Shown: positions 61,029 through 64,000 of the stretch, piece by piece | How positions within the stretch are numbered: position 1 is the stretch's first letter | Layout: the number at the start of each line of letters is the position of its first letter | Assembly: GCA_023053545.1 (NCBI GenBank) | Contig: JAKZAN010000006.1 | Coordinates: 2,919,001 to 2,983,000 of the forward strand | Origin: Lepidurus packardi | Lineage: Eukaryota > Arthropoda > Branchiopoda > Notostraca > Triopsidae | DNA: 64,000 nucleotides | Direction of reading: 5' to 3' | Notes under the pieces: generated by a model | What the model was told of the DNA's origin: nothing | What the model saw: only the letters and a program-made list of their open reading frames with translations | Database searches by the model: none | Made by a program: the position numbers and the translations under genes

Positions 61029-61687
61029 TGGACAACAATTAAAACGCCAAATTGGTACTCTGCTGATGTTTGATTCAATTCACCGTGAAAAGCTACTAGT
61101 AGATGAAAAAGTTCAGGTTGAATAGTCAGATAATCGCTGTAGTCTCTTCCTATGAAATTTTACGCGATTTTTTTTAGTATTTTGAGTAACGAATTCCTAA
61201 AAAGTTCCAAGTTTAAATTTTGGTTCGCTGATAGTGGTTCGTGGCTTATGATGTAGTCGAACAATGAAGAACAGGAAGACATAAACGTTAAACGTAGCCG
61301 AAGGCGGCGGTTCTACGCGTTTGTTTTGATTCTTGTGTACTACGTATTCTTCGAAGAAAATAAATTATGAATTTTATAGTAACTAGATCTGATATTTGTC
61401 AATGAGTTGGGGAATTTTTAACCGTGTAAACTCCACACAGCAAGTAAGTCCATACACTTAACTTGCTATATTGTATGTTTAAATTTAGAACAATCAAATA
61501 CATAATATAAATAATCGAAGCTTGTTTCAAGACCCAGTCATGTTGACTCATTTATGGTTTTTGTATGGAACCTAGATATAAGTTAGAACTTAACTAGTCA
61601 AGCGTCAAGGTTCTGCATGAGTAATTGACTCATTTCTTTTTTCTTTTCTAGGAAACAAATCAGAAGTGTGGGGTGACGGGCATTAAA
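61029..61687. other. Intergenic, serpin to RALGAPB
   Basis: No gene supported. A CTAG acceptor at 61,651 shortly before the RALGAPB ATG suggests a non-coding 5' exon upstream of it. Confidence 0.5.
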
Positions 61688-64000
61688 ATGATGTACAATG
61701 AATGGACATCCTTAACTATCCAGCTGCAAAATGGTGAACTGGGTCTTGGTGGTAATTCGGTTTTATCAAAATTCTCCCCTGAAGCTGGGAAGGAAATTGT
61801 TTCAAGAGTTGTCCAGCCTATTGCAGCCAATCTTGGCTTGAATTCAGAAGCCAGTAAATTGTCCACCCAGCCGGAAGTGGAATGGTGTATGGAAGTAAGC
61901 CTTTCTTGTTCCCTCTTTAGCCCTATCAGTATAAAATTTTGTTTTGTAGGTTTTATGCTATGGGCTGAGTCTGCCCTTAACAGAGCAAGATACCATACGA
62001 GATTGCGTTCATGTCTATTGCGAATGGCTTACAGCAATGCTTCCTTCTCCAAAAGCCACAATTCCACTTCCTATCTTAGACTCGCCTAATGTCTATTCCA
62101 GGAAAATCATTCAACATTTATACAATCTTTTCGTGCCACGACGAGGAGATGGTATGTTTAACAAATTTCTTAACTTCATGGCTTAACTCTTAAAAGCTAA
62201 TGCGCGTATGTTTTATTCATGTCATAAGCGTTCGTGTTCCTGGAAGCAGGTTAATTTACTTACCTTTTGTGAAGGAAGGTTTTAATTTTTCATTTACAAA
62301 GTTTACTATTAAAATTCGCTCTAGCTCCGGACGTTATTAACCGACAAGCCATGCTGTGTCATCGTGTTTTGAGAATTTTGCAAACCGTTGCTCAAGCTTC
62401 GACTATAATTGAGCGAGACACTTGGGAAACTTTTCTGTTATTTCTTTTGGCTGTTAACGATGCCTTGCTTGCTCCTCCCACCATCAAAGGTACTGGCCAA
62501 GTGCTTCAAGCTTGTCCAAAAAAGAAAAGCTAATGAAATTAATTTTTCAAAAGACGATATTGGAGACCAGCTTTGTGACCGTGTTCTTAGCGTTTTGTTC
62601 GAAGTTTGGCTTCTGAGCTGCGCGCGCTCATTTCCTTCACCTTCCTTATGGAAAACATTCAATGAAATCAGTCAAAGTTGGCGTCACAGACCTGGTTTGG
62701 TTGAACATTGGACGCGAGTCAACGCTGTGATGACCTCTAAACTCCTCAAAGTTACCCATGGACCGGATTTCCCAGAACTTAAAATCCGTAATTGGAATGT
62801 TTTAAAACTTTACAGTTTAATAAGTTTAGATTGTAGTAGATGAAGAAATGAGTTTGCTTCCTTCGGATCTCAGCTCAGAAGCTGTGGCACAAAGTTGGTA
62901 CCGCTTTTTGCACCTACTGGGCAATCCCAATCACCTTTGCCGCCCAGAACTTATTTCTCAAACTCCCAAGTTCCTTCAATTCGCTATTCTCAGCTCTCAA
63001 GTCGTCGACCCCAGCCAGCACCCATGCTTGGTTGCACTGCCTAACATTTTCCTGCGAGCTATGAGAGGTCTAGCTCTTCTTGTCGACGCTTTCTTAGGTA
63101 AGTTCTGTTTTTTCCTCGAAAAAAAGAAAAGTCAGGAAACATTTAATTAATGCCTTCCAGGGCTACCTTCTGCGCATTACGACATGAAAAGAGAAGCAGG
63201 AAGTGGTCACGCTGCTGGGCCCATAACACCACCTATGCGCCGACCTACGAAAAGCTTTTCGGGAGCTACAGCCAATTTGTCCTCTGCAGCTTCAGCAGCA
63301 TTTGGTAATTTTCCCCCTGAGCTTATTTGTCTTGTATTTTTCGCAATATTCGTTTCAGGTTTAGCTAAAAATAGTGTGTCAGGAAGTCGAGGGTCGTCCA
63401 CAGGGACCAGCGGTCCCGTGTCATCTTCTTCATCCATTTCTAGTAATTCTTCTCTCTCATCACTCCCGTACGAGCAACCCAAAGGCGCGCCCACTCCTCT
63501 TCGACCGCGTTGCAACTCGATTCTTCATCTGTTTGGTGACTGGCTCTTCGAAGCCGCCTTGTTAGGGAGCACTCTCGGTTCTCGTTAGTCTATATTTGTA
63601 ACTTTGTATTTGCAGATTAACTGGACATCCCTTTTTCTTTAGGACCACCAGCTGGTACACAGTTGCGAAAACCATCTCCACTTCTAACCGAACGCAGAGG
63701 GGTCACTGATAAACCTAATTTAGGGTCTCAAGTCTCTTTCGCAGTGGGAAACAGTAGTTCCGAAGAAAATTGGGGTCGCTACGATAGCGGGCGTGCTGAA
63801 GCGGTGGGAACATTATGTCGGATTTTCTGTGCTAAGAAAACGGATGAAGAGATCCTGCCTGTTTACTTGGCGAGATTTTACATTGCCTTGCAACAAGCCT
63901 TAAAGATTCCCGAAGTAAACAGTATTGCTCTTAATGGAATATTTCGTGACTTTTTTTTATTATCATAGGATCGAATTTGCAATGAAGTCATGGCCAGTGT
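61688..64000 (+). CDS. RALGAPB: Ral GTPase-activating protein subunit beta (3' end outside window)
   Basis: Exons 61688-61894, 61950-62151, 62325-62489, 62554-62787, 62840-63097, 63161-63304, 63359-63583, 63643-63914 and 63969 onward, all in phase. [128 protein letters not shown] and [35 protein letters not shown] all match the N-terminal third of RALGAPB, the non-catalytic partner of RALGAPA in the RalA/B GAP that feeds TORC1 signalling. The Ser-rich linker after 63359 is shorter than in mammals. Confidence 0.95.

Noticed and set aside
61029-61687. Further serpin loop exons
   Set aside because: No ADHPFLF or IRDS-like segment found in this stretch.

Overview
The window looks like compact arthropod nuclear DNA. 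Almost every gene is cut by GT-AG introns of about 50-80 bp. There is a tandem cluster of chitin-binding (Rebers-Riddiford type) cuticle protein genes, a pinocchio homologue and a ZAD-like C2H2 zinc-finger gene. The cuticle proteins look more crustacean than insect to me, but I cannot name the species from sequence alone. Exon models were built by hand; reading-frame phase was checked at each junction, and weak junctions are flagged.

Layout. 1-12 kb: lipoyltransferase (LIPT1, minus, running off the left edge), a secreted chymotrypsin-fold protease (plus), a divergent Galpha-s-like subunit (plus), complex I subunit NDUFA8 (minus) and two tandem LRR surface proteins (minus). 13.6-18.3 kb: pinocchio (minus) with two candidate first exons. 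19.9-45.2 kb: one very large gene, WDR7/rabconnectin-3 beta (minus, 25 exons, 1466 aa, full length). All but one of its introns are short; the exception is an 18.2 kb intron (22,920-41,151) holding eight cuticle protein genes, seven on the opposite strand and one on the same strand. 46-52.3 kb: ZAD-C2H2 zinc-finger protein (plus), TOMM40, cyclin K and a Tyr/Pro/Ala-rich secreted repeat protein (all minus). 53.8-57 kb: a PNT-domain-only protein resembling Mae/Edl (plus), then HAUS5 (minus) preceded by a small signal-peptide ORF. 58-61 kb: a serpin (plus) with mutually exclusive reactive-loop exons. 61.7 kb to the end: RALGAPB (plus, running off the right edge).

Most unusual content. (1) The serpin has a constant body and three intact alternative last exons that begin exactly after P8 of the reactive loop, followed by two decayed copies. 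One exon gives an R-M-K-R bait and a C-terminal HDEL, predicting an ER-retained proprotein-convertase inhibitor; the other two have different P1 residues and no retention signal. (2) The cuticle cluster is nested inside one WDR7 intron. (3) Two head-to-head cuticle genes have nearly identical second exons but unrelated introns and UTRs, which suggests gene conversion. (4) Seven of the eight cuticle proteins carry an R-X-K/R-R furin-type site, so many are probably processed.

The remaining genes are housekeeping: lipoylation, complex I, mitochondrial import, transcriptional CDK/cyclin, augmin and Ral-GAP. I found no rRNA, tRNA, CRISPR or intact transposon.
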